Positions 49,223 to 57,855 of a stretch of 64,000 nt of DNA are shown here, in pieces (positions within the stretch are counted from its first letter, which is position 1; each line of letters begins with the position of its first letter). The DNA is from Amycolatopsis sacchari (GTDB lineage: Bacteria; Actinomycetota; Actinomycetes; Mycobacteriales; Pseudonocardiaceae). The position numbers and the translations under genes were made by a program. The notes below the pieces were generated by a model. It saw nothing but the letters and a program-made list of their open reading frames with translations. It was not told the origin of the DNA and did not search any database. The stretch is taken from contig NZ_FORP01000001.1 of the NCBI RefSeq assembly GCF_900114035.1, positions 186,001-250,000 on the forward strand, read 5' to 3'.

Positions 49223-52200
49223 GTGACCCGACGTCTGCGCATCGAAGACCTCACCGCCGTGGCGGTGCCGGAACACCCGGCGCTGTCCCCGGACGGCACC
49301 GAGGTGCTGTACGTGCTGCGCACCTGCGACCGCGACGCCGACGAGAACGTGTACACGCTCTGGCGGGCGAACCTCGACGGCGGCGACGCCCGGCCGTTGA
49401 CGCGCGGGCGCGCCGACACCGCGCCCGCCTGGTCGCCCGACGGCCGGCGCGTGGCGTTCCTGCGGGACGGGAACGTGTGGCTGCTGCCGTTGGACGGCGG
49501 CGAGGCCGAACAGCTCACGTCGCTGCCGCTCGGTGCGGGCACCCCGGTGTGGAGCCCGGACGGGTCGGCCATCGCCTTCTCCGCACCCGTGGACACCGAG
49601 GGCACCCCGGACGACGCCCCGATGGCCGCGGACCGCCTCGACTACCACGCCGACGGCTCGGGCTGGCTGCGCGGCATCCGCAAGCACCTGCACGTGCTCG
49701 ACCTCGAGACGCGGCAGTGCCGCCAGGTCACCTCCGGCGACTGGCACGCCGGCGACCCGGCGTGGTCGCCGGACGGCACCAAGCTCGCCTTCTCCGCCGC
49801 GACGGGCGCCGACCGCGACCTGCGCCTGCGCGTCCCCGTGCACGTCCTCGACGTCACCGACCCGGCGGCCCGGCCCGAGCAGGCCGGTCTCGCCGAGGGC
49901 GTCGGCGGCCCGGTGACGTGGACCGCGGACGGCACGGCGCTGCTGGTCGTCGGCCACCCCGGTGGGCCGAAGGGGCACGCGCGGCTGCTGCGGGTGCCGC
50001 TCGACGGCGGCGAGGTCACCGACCTCGCGGGGTCCTTGGACCGCAACGTGATGCCGGGCGGTCCCGGCTACCCGGGTGCGCTGCCGCGCCTGACCGCCGA
50101 CGGCGGCGCCGTGCTGTTCTGCGTACGTGAGCGCGGCTGCACCCACCTGTACTCGGTGCCCGTCGACGGCGGCGCGCCGCGCCCGCTCCTCACGGGTGCG
50201 GGGCGCACGGTGGCGGGCCTGTCGATCGCGGGGAGCACGGCGGTCGTCGTGCTCGTCACGCCGGCCTCCTACGGCGAGATCGTCCGGCTCGACCTGGAGA
50301 CGGGCACCGAGACCGTCCTCACGCGACACGGCGACGCACTGTCCGAAGTGGAGCTGTTCGCCAAGGAGGAGCGGGAGTTCCGCATCTCCGACGGCACGGT
50401 CGTGCAGGGCTGGCTGATCCGGGACCCCGCCGTCACCGGACCCGCGCCGCTGCTGCTGGACGTCCACGGCGGCCCGCACAACGCGTGGCACGGCGGCGCC
50501 GACGACGTGCACCCCTACCAGCAGGAGCTGGTCTCGCGCGGCTGGGCGGTGCTGCTGGTCAACCCGCGTGGCAGCGACGGCTACGGCGAGGAGTTCTACA
50601 CCGCCGTGGATTCCGCGTGGGGCACGGCCGACGCCAAGGACTTCCTGGAGCCGCTCGACGAGCTGGTGAAGGAGGGCGTCGCGGACCCGGAGCGGCTCGC
50701 CGTGGCGGGCTACAGCTACGGCGGCTACATGACGTGCTACCTCACCAGCCGGGACAACCGCTTCGCGGCCGCCGTCGCCGGTGGCGTCGTCTCCGACCTC
50801 TCGAGCATGGCGGGCACCTCGGACGAGGGGCATTTCCTGCTGGAGTACGAAGTCGGGGCGCTGCCGTGGGAGGAGCCAGGGCGCTTCGCGGAGATGTCGC
50901 CGTTCGCCAAGGTCGACCAGGTCCGCACGCCGACACTGGTCGTGCACGGCGCCGCGGACCTGCTGTGCCCGGTGGGGCAGGCGCAGCAGTGGTACAGCGC
51001 GCTGCGGGAGCGCGGCGTCCCGTCGCGGCTCGTGCTCTACCCCGGCGCCCCGCACGCGTTCATCCTCAACGGCAAGCCCTCCCACCGGATCGACTTCAAC
51101 GAGCGCGTCGTCGACTGGGTCGAGCAGTACGCGAACCACCGCCGCCCGCGCGCCGACGCGGCGCACTGGCAGCGGCGGCTCACGGAACTGGCCGAGCGGC
51201 ACCACGTGCCCGGCGCCGCGCTGGGCATCCTGCGCCTGCGCCCCGGGCAGGAGGACGAGCTCGTGGAGGCCGCCACCGGGGTGCTCAACGTGGAAACCGG
51301 CGTGACGGCCACGACGGACTCGGTGTTCCAGATCGGGTCCATCTCGAAGGTCTGGACCACCACGGTCGTCATGCAGCTCGTCGACGAGGGCCTGCTCGAC
51401 CTGGACGCCCCCATCGCCGATGTGCTGCCCGAGCTGCGCCTGGCCGACCCCGACGTGGGCAAGCAGGTGACGATGCGGCACCTGCTGACCCACACCAGCG
51501 GCATCGACGGCGACGTGTTCACCGACACCGGCCGCGGCGACGACTGCCTGGAGAAGTACGTGGCGGGGCTGGCGGAGGTCGCGCAGAACCACCCGCTCGG
51601 CGTCACCTGGTCGTACTGCAACTCCGGCTTCTCCCTGGCGGGCCGGGTGATCGAGAAGATCACCGGGAAGACCTGGGACGCGGCGCTGCGTGAGCGCCTG
51701 TTCACGCCGCTGGGCCTGCGGCACACGGGCACCCTGCCGGAGGAGGCGCTGCTGCACCGGACGGCGACCGGGCACTCGGGCACGACCGAGCCGGTCAAGG
51801 CACCGGTCTGGACGCTGCCCCGCTCGGCAGGCCCCGCCGGGCTGATCAACGCCACGACGGCCGACGTGCTCGCGTTCGCGCGGCTGCACCTGACCGGCGG
51901 CCTCGCGGCCGACGGCACGCGCCTGCTGAGCGAGGAGAGCGCCGCGGCGATGGCGGCCAAGCAGGTGGACCTGCCGGACAAGCACACGCTCGCCGAGTCG
52001 TGGGGGCTGGGCTGGTTCCGGCTGGACTGGGGCGGGCGCAGGCTGATCGGGCACGACGGCAACACGATCGGCCAGGCCGCGTTCCTGCGGCTGCTGCCCG
52101 ACGAGGGGCTCGCGGTCACGCTGCTCACCAACGGCGGCAACGCGCGCGACCTCTACCAGGACCTCTACGGCGAGATCTTCGCGGAGCTGGCGGACGTCGA

Positions 52201-52522
52201 AATGCCCCGGCCGCTGGAGCCGCCCGCCGAGCCCGTCGACGTCGACATCACGCCGCACCTCGGCACCTACGAGCGGGCGAGCGTGCGGATGGAGGTGCTC
52301 GTGGGCGACGACGGGCCGCGGCTGCGCACGACGGTCACCGGCATGCTCGCCGACCTGGTGCCCGACCCTACCGAGGAGCACCCGCTGGTCGCGGTGGCCG
52401 AAAACCTCTACGCGGTCAGGGAACCGGAGGGACAGATGTGGATTCCGGTGACCTTCTACACGCTGCCCGGCGGGGAGCGGTACGTGCACCACGGCGTGCG
52501 CGCCACTCCGAAGGTGTCCTGA
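49223..52522 (+). CDS. S9 prolyl oligopeptidase fused to a beta-lactamase-type serine hydrolase
   Basis: A 1099-residue bifunctional protein. Residues about 1-380 form a beta-propeller; about 390-640 an alpha/beta hydrolase with nucleophile Ser498 in AGYSYGGYM, Asp in HGAADLLCPVG and His in GAPHAFILNG. From about 645 a class C-like domain begins (YANHRRPRADAAHWQRRLT), with SxxK at S706-I-S-K709, Tyr motif Y798-C-N and a HDGNTIGQ third motif. The second half is a paralogue of 42328-43692. No signal peptide is present, so both active sites face the cytosol. GTG start at 49223. A single open frame joins the halves without a break. The substrates are unknown; proline-containing or D-residue peptides are suggested. 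Confidence 0.9.
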   Translation: MTRRLRIEDLTAVAVPEHPALSPDGTEVLYVLRTCDRDADENVYTLWRANLDGGDARPLTRGRADTAPAWSPDGRRVAFLRDGNVWLLPLDGGEAEQLTSLPLGAGTPVWSPDGSAIAFSAPVDTEGTPDDAPMAADRLDYHADGSGWLRGIRKHLHVLDLETRQCRQVTSGDWHAGDPAWSPDGTKLAFSAATGADRDLRLRVPVHVLDVTDPAARPEQAGLAEGVGGPVTWTADGTALLVVGHPGGPKGHARLLRVPLDGGEVTDLAGSLDRNVMPGGPGYPGALPRLTADGGAVLFCVRERGCTHLYSVPVDGGAPRPLLTGAGRTVAGLSIAGSTAVVVLVTPASYGEIVRLDLETGTETVLTRHGDALSEVELFAKEEREFRISDGTVVQGWLIRDPAVTGPAPLLLDVHGGPHNAWHGGADDVHPYQQELVSRGWAVLLVNPRGSDGYGEEFYTAVDSAWGTADAKDFLEPLDELVKEGVADPERLAVAGYSYGGYMTCYLTSRDNRFAAAVAGGVVSDLSSMAGTSDEGHFLLEYEVGALPWEEPGRFAEMSPFAKVDQVRTPTLVVHGAADLLCPVGQAQQWYSALRERGVPSRLVLYPGAPHAFILNGKPSHRIDFNERVVDWVEQYANHRRPRADAAHWQRRLTELAERHHVPGAALGILRLRPGQEDELVEAATGVLNVETGVTATTDSVFQIGSISKVWTTTVVMQLVDEGLLDLDAPIADVLPELRLADPDVGKQVTMRHLLTHTSGIDGDVFTDTGRGDDCLEKYVAGLAEVAQNHPLGVTWSYCNSGFSLAGRVIEKITGKTWDAALRERLFTPLGLRHTGTLPEEALLHRTATGHSGTTEPVKAPVWTLPRSAGPAGLINATTADVLAFARLHLTGGLAADGTRLLSEESAAAMAAKQVDLPDKHTLAESWGLGWFRLDWGGRRLIGHDGNTIGQAAFLRLLPDEGLAVTLLTNGGNARDLYQDLYGEIFAELADVEMPRPLEPPAEPVDVDITPHLGTYERASVRMEVLVGDDGPRLRTTVTGMLADLVPDPTEEHPLVAVAENLYAVREPEGQMWIPVTFYTLPGGERYVHHGVRATPKVS

Positions 52523-52523
52523 C

Positions 52524-53408
52524 GTGGCGCAGACCGTCAGAGCGAACGCCGGGCTTCCCGGCCAGCCCGCCGCCGAGGCCGCGCGCCGCGCCGCCGACGC
52601 GGCGGGCGTCACCGTCGCGGAGATCGCGGACCTCGACGGGTTCGACACCGTGTACCGGCTGTTCGACGGGATCTGGCGGCCGGACCCGAAGAACCCGCCG
52701 ATCACCACCGAACTGATGCGGGCGCTGACGAAGGCGGGCAACTACGTCGCCGGCGCCTACGCCGACGGGGAGCTGGTCGGCGCGTGCGTCGGCTTCTTCG
52801 GCACGCCGGCCGCCGAGGTGCTGCACAGCCACATCGCCGGGGTCGCCCCGGCGATGGCGGGCCGCAGCGTCGGCCTCGCGCTGAAACTGCACCAGCGGGC
52901 GTGGGCGCTGCGGCGGGGGATCACCGGGATCGAGTGGACCTTCGACCCGCTGGTCAGCCGCAACGCCTACTTCAACCTCGCCAAGCTCGGGGCCACCGCC
53001 GCCGAGTACCTGCCCAACTTCTACGGCGGGATGCGCGACGGCATCAACGGCGAGGACGAGACCGACCGTCTGCTCGTGTACTGGCGGCTGGACTCGCCGG
53101 CGGTGCTCGCGGCGTGCGACGGCACGCCGGGCCCGCTGTCGGCGGAGGCGGAACGCGCCCGCGGCGCCACTGTCGCGTTAGGACGGTCGGAGCAGGGCGC
53201 CCCGGTACCGGGCACGACGGAGGGCGACGTGCTGCTCGTGGCGGTGCCGCGGGACATCGAGAAGCTGCGGGTGACCGATCCCGGCGTCGCGAAGGACTGG
53301 CGGGTCGCGGTGCGGGAGACGCTCGGGACGCTGGTCGGCGGTGGCGCGCGCATCGCCGGTTTCGACCGGGCGGGGTGGTACGTGGTGACGAGGGAGGACG
53401 GGCGATGA
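52524..53408 (+). CDS. GNAT-type acyltransferase, COG3375-like partner of the racemase
   Basis: A 294-residue protein with a GNAT fold in its middle part (motif A region LHSHIAGVAPAMAGRSVGLA, then WTFDPLVSRNAYFNLAKLGA). The latter two blocks are characteristic of the COG3375 group that is often encoded beside N-acylamino-acid racemases. I infer that it N-acylates (perhaps succinylates) an amino acid for the following enzyme. GTG start at 52524, one base after the previous stop. It overlaps the racemase by ATGA, so the two are coupled. Confidence 0.75.
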   Translation: MAQTVRANAGLPGQPAAEAARRAADAAGVTVAEIADLDGFDTVYRLFDGIWRPDPKNPPITTELMRALTKAGNYVAGAYADGELVGACVGFFGTPAAEVLHSHIAGVAPAMAGRSVGLALKLHQRAWALRRGITGIEWTFDPLVSRNAYFNLAKLGATAAEYLPNFYGGMRDGINGEDETDRLLVYWRLDSPAVLAACDGTPGPLSAEAERARGATVALGRSEQGAPVPGTTEGDVLLVAVPRDIEKLRVTDPGVAKDWRVAVRETLGTLVGGGARIAGFDRAGWYVVTREDGR

Positions 53409-54511
53409 AACTGACGGGACTGGAACTGCGCCGGATCGCGATGCCGCTGGTGGCCCCGTTCCGGACGTCCTTCGGCACCCAGACCACGCGGGACATCCTG
53501 CTGCTGCGCGCCGTCACCGGCGACGCCGAGGGCTGGGGCGAGTGCGTCACGCTGCCCGACCCGGTCTACTCCTCGGAGTACGTGGACGCGGCGGCCGACG
53601 TGCTGCGGCGGTTCCTCGTGCCGGCGCTCGCGGCACACGAGCGGCTGGAGGCGCACCTGGTCGGGCCCGCGCTGGCCCACTTCAAGGGGCACCGGATGGC
53701 CAAGGCGGCACTGGAGATGGCGGTGCTCGACGCGGAACTGCGGGCGTCGGGCCGGACGCTGGCACGGGAACTGGGCGCCGTGCGCGACCGCGTGCCGTGC
53801 GGGGTCTCGGTCGGGATCATGGGCTCGACCGGTGAACTGCTCGACGCCGTCGGCGGCTACCTCGACGAGGGCTACGTGCGGATCAAGCTCAAGATCGAGC
53901 CGGGCTGGGACGTCGAACCGGTGCGTGCCGTGCGCGAGCGGTTCGGTGACGACGTGCTGCTGCAGGTCGACGCCAACACCGCCTACACCCTCGCCGACGC
54001 CCGGCACCTGGCGCGGCTGGACCCGTTCGGCCTGCTGCTGATCGAGCAGCCGCTGCCCGAGGAGGACGTGCTCGCGCACGCCGAGCTGGCCAAGACCGTG
54101 CGCACCCCGATCTGCCTCGACGAGTCGATCACCTCGGCGAAGTCGGCGGCGGACGCGATCAAGCTGGGCGCCTGCCACGTCGTCAACATCAAGCCGGGCC
54201 GTGTCGGCGGGTACCTCGAAGCGCGCCGGATCGCCGACGTGTGCGCCGCCCACGACGTGCCCGTGTGGTGCGGCGGGATGCTGGAGTCCGGGCTGGGCCG
54301 CGCGGCGAACGTCGCGCTCGCCGCGCTGCCGGGCTTCACGCTGCCCGGCGACACCTCGGCCTCCGGCCGGTACTACCGCACCGACATCACCCCGCCGTTC
54401 GTGCTCGAGGACGGCCACCTCCCGGTGCCGACGGCGCCGGGCATCGGGGTCGACCCGATCCCGGAGGTGCTGGACGAGGTCACCACGTCCACGGAGTGGC
54501 TTTCCTGGTGA
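53405..54511 (+). CDS. N-acylamino-acid racemase / o-succinylbenzoate synthase family
   Basis: A 368-residue enolase-superfamily enzyme, the same length as the Amycolatopsis NAAAR. Catalytic residues sit at the expected positions: K161/K163 (RIKLKIEPGWDV), metal ligands D189 (QVDANTAYTL), E214 (LLIEQPLPEED) and D239 (ICLDES), and K263 (VNIKPGRVGGY). It racemises N-acyl (for example N-succinyl) amino acids and may also make o-succinylbenzoate for menaquinone. No other menaquinone genes are nearby, whereas an acyltransferase partner is, so the racemase role is favoured. Confidence 0.9.
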   Translation: MKLTGLELRRIAMPLVAPFRTSFGTQTTRDILLLRAVTGDAEGWGECVTLPDPVYSSEYVDAAADVLRRFLVPALAAHERLEAHLVGPALAHFKGHRMAKAALEMAVLDAELRASGRTLARELGAVRDRVPCGVSVGIMGSTGELLDAVGGYLDEGYVRIKLKIEPGWDVEPVRAVRERFGDDVLLQVDANTAYTLADARHLARLDPFGLLLIEQPLPEEDVLAHAELAKTVRTPICLDESITSAKSAADAIKLGACHVVNIKPGRVGGYLEARRIADVCAAHDVPVWCGGMLESGLGRAANVALAALPGFTLPGDTSASGRYYRTDITPPFVLEDGHLPVPTAPGIGVDPIPEVLDEVTTSTEWLSW

Positions 54512-54570
54512 CGTTCGTCCGCCGGCACGAATCCGGCGGCTGATGTCGTCCTCGGCGACGAACTAGGCTG

Positions 54571-54597
54571 ACCTCCCGGCTCCTAGCTTCGGGAGGT
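54571..54597 (+). promoter_or_regulatory. Inverted repeat covering the Shine-Dalgarno of the PucR gene
   Basis: ACCTCCCG (54571-54578) and CGGGAGGT (54590-54597) form a perfect 8-bp hairpin with an 11-base loop. The right arm contains the Shine-Dalgarno GGGAGG for the GTG start at 54608, so folding would block translation. It could equally be an operator. Confidence 0.5.
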
Positions 54598-54607
54598 GCT
54601 CGTTTCC

Positions 54608-56239
54608 GTGAACCTGCGTCCGCAAGCCAGCCTGGGCCGCGTTCTCGACGACCTGGGCGAAACGCTGCTGGAACTCGTCGCGGGGCAGCGCGACGTCGCC
54701 GGGGACATCGGCGGCGTCGCGATCCACGACCCGCTCGAAGAACCCGTGCTGCCCCACCACGCGCTGGTGCTGGGGGTGGGGCTGAGCGAGTCGGACGAAG
54801 TGGTGCGCCTGCTGCGCGCGCTCGCCCGGCACGACGCGGCGGGGCTCGTGGTGCGGGCGCCCGTCGTGCTGACCGACGAGGTGACCGCGGCCGTCGAGGA
54901 GACGGGCGTCGCGCTGCTCGGGCTGACCCGCGGCGCTTCGTGGGCGCAGCTCGCGGCCATGCTGCGGTCCCTGCTCGCCGAGGGCGACGTGGGGGAGGGC
55001 GAGCAGGAGACGCTGGCCGGGCTCCCGTCCGGTGACCTGTTCGCGGTGGCCAACGCGATCGCCGCGTTGATCGACGCGCCCGTCACCATCGAGGACCGCC
55101 GCTCCCGCGTGCTGGCGTTCTCCGGCAGGCAGGACGAGGCGGACCCGTCACGGGTCGAGACGATCCTCGGCCGCCAGGTGCCCGAACGCTTCGCCCGCAT
55201 GCTCACCGAACGCGGGGTCTTCCGCGAGCTGTACCGCAGCGACGCGACCGTCTACTTCGGACTTCCCGAGCAGGCGGTGGACGGGCTGTCCCTGCCCAGG
55301 GTCGCGGTCGCGGTGCGGGCAGGGGACGAGGTGCTGGGCTCGATCTGGGCGGCCGTGCGCGAACCGCTGAGCGAGGACCGCGAACAGGCGCTGCGGGACG
55401 CCGCGCGGCTGGTGGCGCTGCACATGCTGCGGATCAGGGCCGGTGCCGACGTCGAACGCCGCCTGCGGACCGACCTGGTCAGCACCGCGCTGGAGGGCGG
55501 GGCGGGCGCGCGCGAGGCGCTGACCCGCCCGGGGCTGGCCGACCAGCCCGTGGTCGTGCTGGCACTGGCGGTGCTCGACGAGGACGAGCACGACGCGGGA
55601 CTGGCCACGGAACGCCAGCGGATCAGCGACGGGCTCGCGATGCACCTGTCCGCCGTGCACCCGCGGTGCGCCGCCGCGCTCGTCGGCGACGTCGCGTACG
55701 GCCTGGTTCCGGTGGCGCGCACGGGAGATCCCGAACAGCGCGCGGTGCGGATCGCCTCCGACTTCCTGGACCGGGTGGGGGAGCGGGTGCGCGTGGTCGC
55801 GGGGATCGGGCCGGTCGCGCAGGACGGGGCGGGGCTGGCCGAGGCGCGGGCGAGCGCCGACCGCGCACTGCGGGTGCTCCGCTCGGAGCGGGCGGGCGGG
55901 CGCCGGGTCGCGCGGCTGGCCGACGTGCACGTCGAGGCGCTGCTGCTGGAACTGCGGGACCTGGTGACCGCGCGGGGTGACCGGCCGACGGGGCCGGTGG
56001 CGCGCTTGTTCGCCTACGACGAGGAGCACGGCACGAGGCTCGTCGAAACGCTGCGAGCCTGGCTGGACGCGTTCGGTGACGTCATCGCCGCCTCGGCCGC
56101 GGTTTACGTGCACCCGAACACTTTCCGCTACCGGCTGCGCCGCCTCGCCGAGGTGGGCGGCATCGATCTCACCGACCCGGAGGCCCGCTTCGCGGCGATG
56201 CTGCAGCTGCGGGTCGTCGCTCCGCCGCGCTCCGTATAA
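54608..56239 (+). CDS. PucR family transcriptional regulator
   Basis: A 543-residue regulator. The N-terminal half is a PucR/CdaR-like sensory region, the middle (about 290-420) a GGDEF-like fold without catalytic motif, and the C-terminal HTH_30 motif is clear (AYDEEHGTRLVETLRAWLDA, then ASAAVYVHPNTFRYRLRRL). I favour GTG at 54608, since the Shine-Dalgarno GGGAGG ends 11 bases upstream; GTG at 54596 would sit inside it. Regulators of this type control purine, amino-acid and peptide catabolic operons, so it probably regulates the cluster before it. It ends 4 bp from the convergent STAS gene. Confidence 0.85.
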   Translation: MNLRPQASLGRVLDDLGETLLELVAGQRDVAGDIGGVAIHDPLEEPVLPHHALVLGVGLSESDEVVRLLRALARHDAAGLVVRAPVVLTDEVTAAVEETGVALLGLTRGASWAQLAAMLRSLLAEGDVGEGEQETLAGLPSGDLFAVANAIAALIDAPVTIEDRRSRVLAFSGRQDEADPSRVETILGRQVPERFARMLTERGVFRELYRSDATVYFGLPEQAVDGLSLPRVAVAVRAGDEVLGSIWAAVREPLSEDREQALRDAARLVALHMLRIRAGADVERRLRTDLVSTALEGGAGAREALTRPGLADQPVVVLALAVLDEDEHDAGLATERQRISDGLAMHLSAVHPRCAAALVGDVAYGLVPVARTGDPEQRAVRIASDFLDRVGERVRVVAGIGPVAQDGAGLAEARASADRALRVLRSERAGGRRVARLADVHVEALLLELRDLVTARGDRPTGPVARLFAYDEEHGTRLVETLRAWLDAFGDVIAASAAVYVHPNTFRYRLRRLAEVGGIDLTDPEARFAAMLQLRVVAPPRSV

Positions 56240-56243
56240 CGAC

Positions 56244-56630
56244 CTATACGCTGAGGGAATTCAACGCGGCGTCCAGCGTGTCGTGGACGACCAGCACCTG
56301 GTCCAGTCCCACGAGGCTGAGGACGCGCCGGACCAGCCGCGTCGAAGCGACGACCCGGACGGCGAACCCGTCCCGGCGGCCGCGGGTGAACAGCCCCGCG
56401 ACCACGTCGACGCCGGCGGCGGAGAGGAACCGGACCCGGGCCAGGTCGAGGACCAGTGCGGCCGGGGCCTCCGCGGTGGCCAGCGCCAGCGCCCTCGACA
56501 GCACGGCGACGCTGGAGACATCGATCTCGCCGTCCGCGGCGAGCGCGCACACACCGGTGCGGGGCCACGTCGTGCTGACGGACAGCAACGCGTGCGGTGC
56601 CACCACGGAGGGGCACGACAGAGGGTTCAC
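56244..56630 (-). CDS. STAS domain anti-sigma factor antagonist
   Basis: A 128-residue single STAS domain. The phosphorylatable Ser lies in ARVRFLSAAGVDVVAGLF, and the N-terminal strand is GVCALAADGEIDVSSVAVL. Such proteins bind RsbW-like kinases when unphosphorylated and so release a sigma factor. It could act with the ATPase at 327 and the phosphatase at 1-201 on opposite sides of this window. Its upstream region shows no clear promoter. It is convergent with the PucR gene. Confidence 0.85.
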   Translation of the reverse strand: MNPLSCPSVVAPHALLSVSTTWPRTGVCALAADGEIDVSSVAVLSRALALATAEAPAALVLDLARVRFLSAAGVDVVAGLFTRGRRDGFAVRVVASTRLVRRVLSLVGLDQVLVVHDTLDAALNSLSV

Positions 56631-56731
56631 GGGACCTCGGCTCGCTGGCAGGAACGGTCTGGCGAGCCACCGCTGCTCTATAACCGTGGCGCGTCCAGCT
56701 TAGCCCACCTCCGGCCTCGCCGTCGGTCACC

Positions 56732-57124
56732 TCAGGGGCGCGCCGGCTGCGGGGTGCGGAGCTGCCCGAGGACCGGGCCGGCGGGCAGGTGCAGTGCGGC
56801 GCAGGCCGCCCGGACGTACTGGACGGGGCAGGGCTCACCGGAGTCGACGAGCGCGGGGAGGTCGACCCGGAACAGCCGGGCCAGTGCGAGGAGCGTGTCC
56901 TCGTCCCCGGGTACCAGACGGCCGTGGAGCCAGCCCTGGACGGTGGCCTCACGCCGGCCGGTCGCCTTGGCGAGCTGGGCCGCCGTGAGCCCCCGGGCGG
57001 CGAGCAGCGCGCGCACCCGGCAGGGGGCGACCCGCCCAGCCTCGTGGCCGGGGCAGTGCACCACCCGGGCCCGCCGCAGCAGGGCGTCCGCCCGGAAGCG
57101 GGGCGCGGGAACGTGTGGAGCCAT
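56732..57124 (-). CDS. XRE-type helix-turn-helix protein
   Basis: A 130-residue protein with an HTH_3-type motif (VRALLAARGLTAAQLAKATGR, then REATVQGWLHGRLVPGDEDT) and a following helical region (LLALARLFRVDLPALVD). The N-terminal 35 residues are basic and disordered. It probably binds DNA as a small repressor; target unknown. ATG at 57124. It is transcribed in the same direction as the PNPOx gene upstream (106-bp gap) and the STAS gene downstream. Confidence 0.75.
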   Translation of the reverse strand: MAPHVPAPRFRADALLRRARVVHCPGHEAGRVAPCRVRALLAARGLTAAQLAKATGRREATVQGWLHGRLVPGDEDTLLALARLFRVDLPALVDSGEPCPVQYVRAACAALHLPAGPVLGQLRTPQPARP

Positions 57125-57230
57125 GATCGTGAATGGTCCGGACCGGGTGGGGAAAAACCACCCTTCCCGGTGAAAGTGGACACAAAGGACCGTCCGGAGT
57201 GGACGTGTCCGCGAATGGAGCGGCGCCGCC

Positions 57231-57659
57231 TCAGCTGGCGGCGGCGTCCGTGACGGCGCCGGGTTCGGCCAGCCGCAGCAACCGGCCGCTGACGATATCG
57301 ATGGGGATGCGCAGGAAGTGCGAGCGCTCGCCGTCGGCCCACGGCCGGTGCCGGGGACCGGACAGGGCGACCAGGTCGGTCACGTCGGTCACCGGTTTGA
57401 CCTTGCCGATCACGACCACGCTCCAGCCCGTGTGCGTCGCCGGGTCGATGCTGTCCACCTCGAAGGCCACGACCTCCTTGGTGAGCCTCGCGATCGAGCC
57501 CGAGCGGCTGGTCCGCACCACGATGTCCCCGTCGTGCAGGAAGAAGTTCACGGGCCGGACGGTGGGGAGTGCGTTCTCGGAGAACGCCAGCCGGCCGAGG
57601 GGCTGGGTGGCCAGCAGCTCCACGCATTCCCTCGGCGTCAGCGGCCGGATCTCGCTCAT
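57231..57659 (-). CDS. Pyridoxamine 5'-phosphate oxidase-like protein
   Basis: A 142-residue split-barrel protein, start MSEIRPLTPRECVELLATQP, core EVVAFEVDSIDPATHTGWSV and VVVIGKVKPV. It is a paralogue of 3658-4053. Such small proteins bind FMN, F420 or heme and are common in DosR-type regulons. The ATG at 57659 is the first residue of the family alignment. It is divergent from a universal stress protein gene; two DosR-box-like sequences lie between them (57733 and 57755). Confidence 0.85.
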   Translation of the reverse strand: MSEIRPLTPRECVELLATQPLGRLAFSENALPTVRPVNFFLHDGDIVVRTSRSGSIARLTKEVVAFEVDSIDPATHTGWSVVVIGKVKPVTDVTDLVALSGPRHRPWADGERSHFLRIPIDIVSGRLLRLAEPGAVTDAAAS

Positions 57660-57732
57660 GACCGCTCCGTCCGGACAGTCGGCACCATCGACATCGGCAT
57701 CCAGTCTGCCCGCCTGGCGAGCGCGGGCAGGA

Positions 57733-57768
57733 GGGTCCTTGGTCCTCAAAGTCCGGGACGATCTTCCG
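57733..57768. promoter_or_regulatory. Two DosR/DevR-box-like sites
   Basis: GGGTCCTTGGTCCT (57733-57746) and GGGACGATCTTCCG (57755-57768) both resemble the DosR consensus GGGACTWWAGTCCC (10/14 and 9/14). Their starts are 22 bp apart, near two helical turns, as in known paired sites. They sit between a PNPOx-like gene and a universal stress protein gene, both typical DosR-regulon members. Confidence 0.45.
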
Positions 57769-57855
57769 CAGCGGTGCGTTTTTCCCGTTCCTACCGTGGA
57801 TCCCGGCCCCGCTGCCGGGGGCCGGACGTGGTGACCGGGAACAGGGAGAAGAGCG

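Noticed and set aside
43434-52741. Very long open frames on the minus strand opposite the peptide transporter and the S9 fusion (one of about 1600 residues, another of about 1900)
   Set aside because: They lie antisense to genes with clear motifs, have low-complexity His/Arg/Gln/Pro-rich translations, and follow from the high G+C third positions of the real genes.
53405-54511. Assignment of the racemase gene as menC for menaquinone synthesis
   Set aside because: Family members can do both reactions, but no other menaquinone genes are nearby and an acyltransferase partner is, so the racemase role is preferred without excluding the other.
54519-54539. Hairpin CCGCCGG/CCGGCGG after the racemase gene as a terminator
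   Set aside because: Only 7 bp with no T run. It may be chance in GC-rich DNA, and transcription may continue into the PucR gene.
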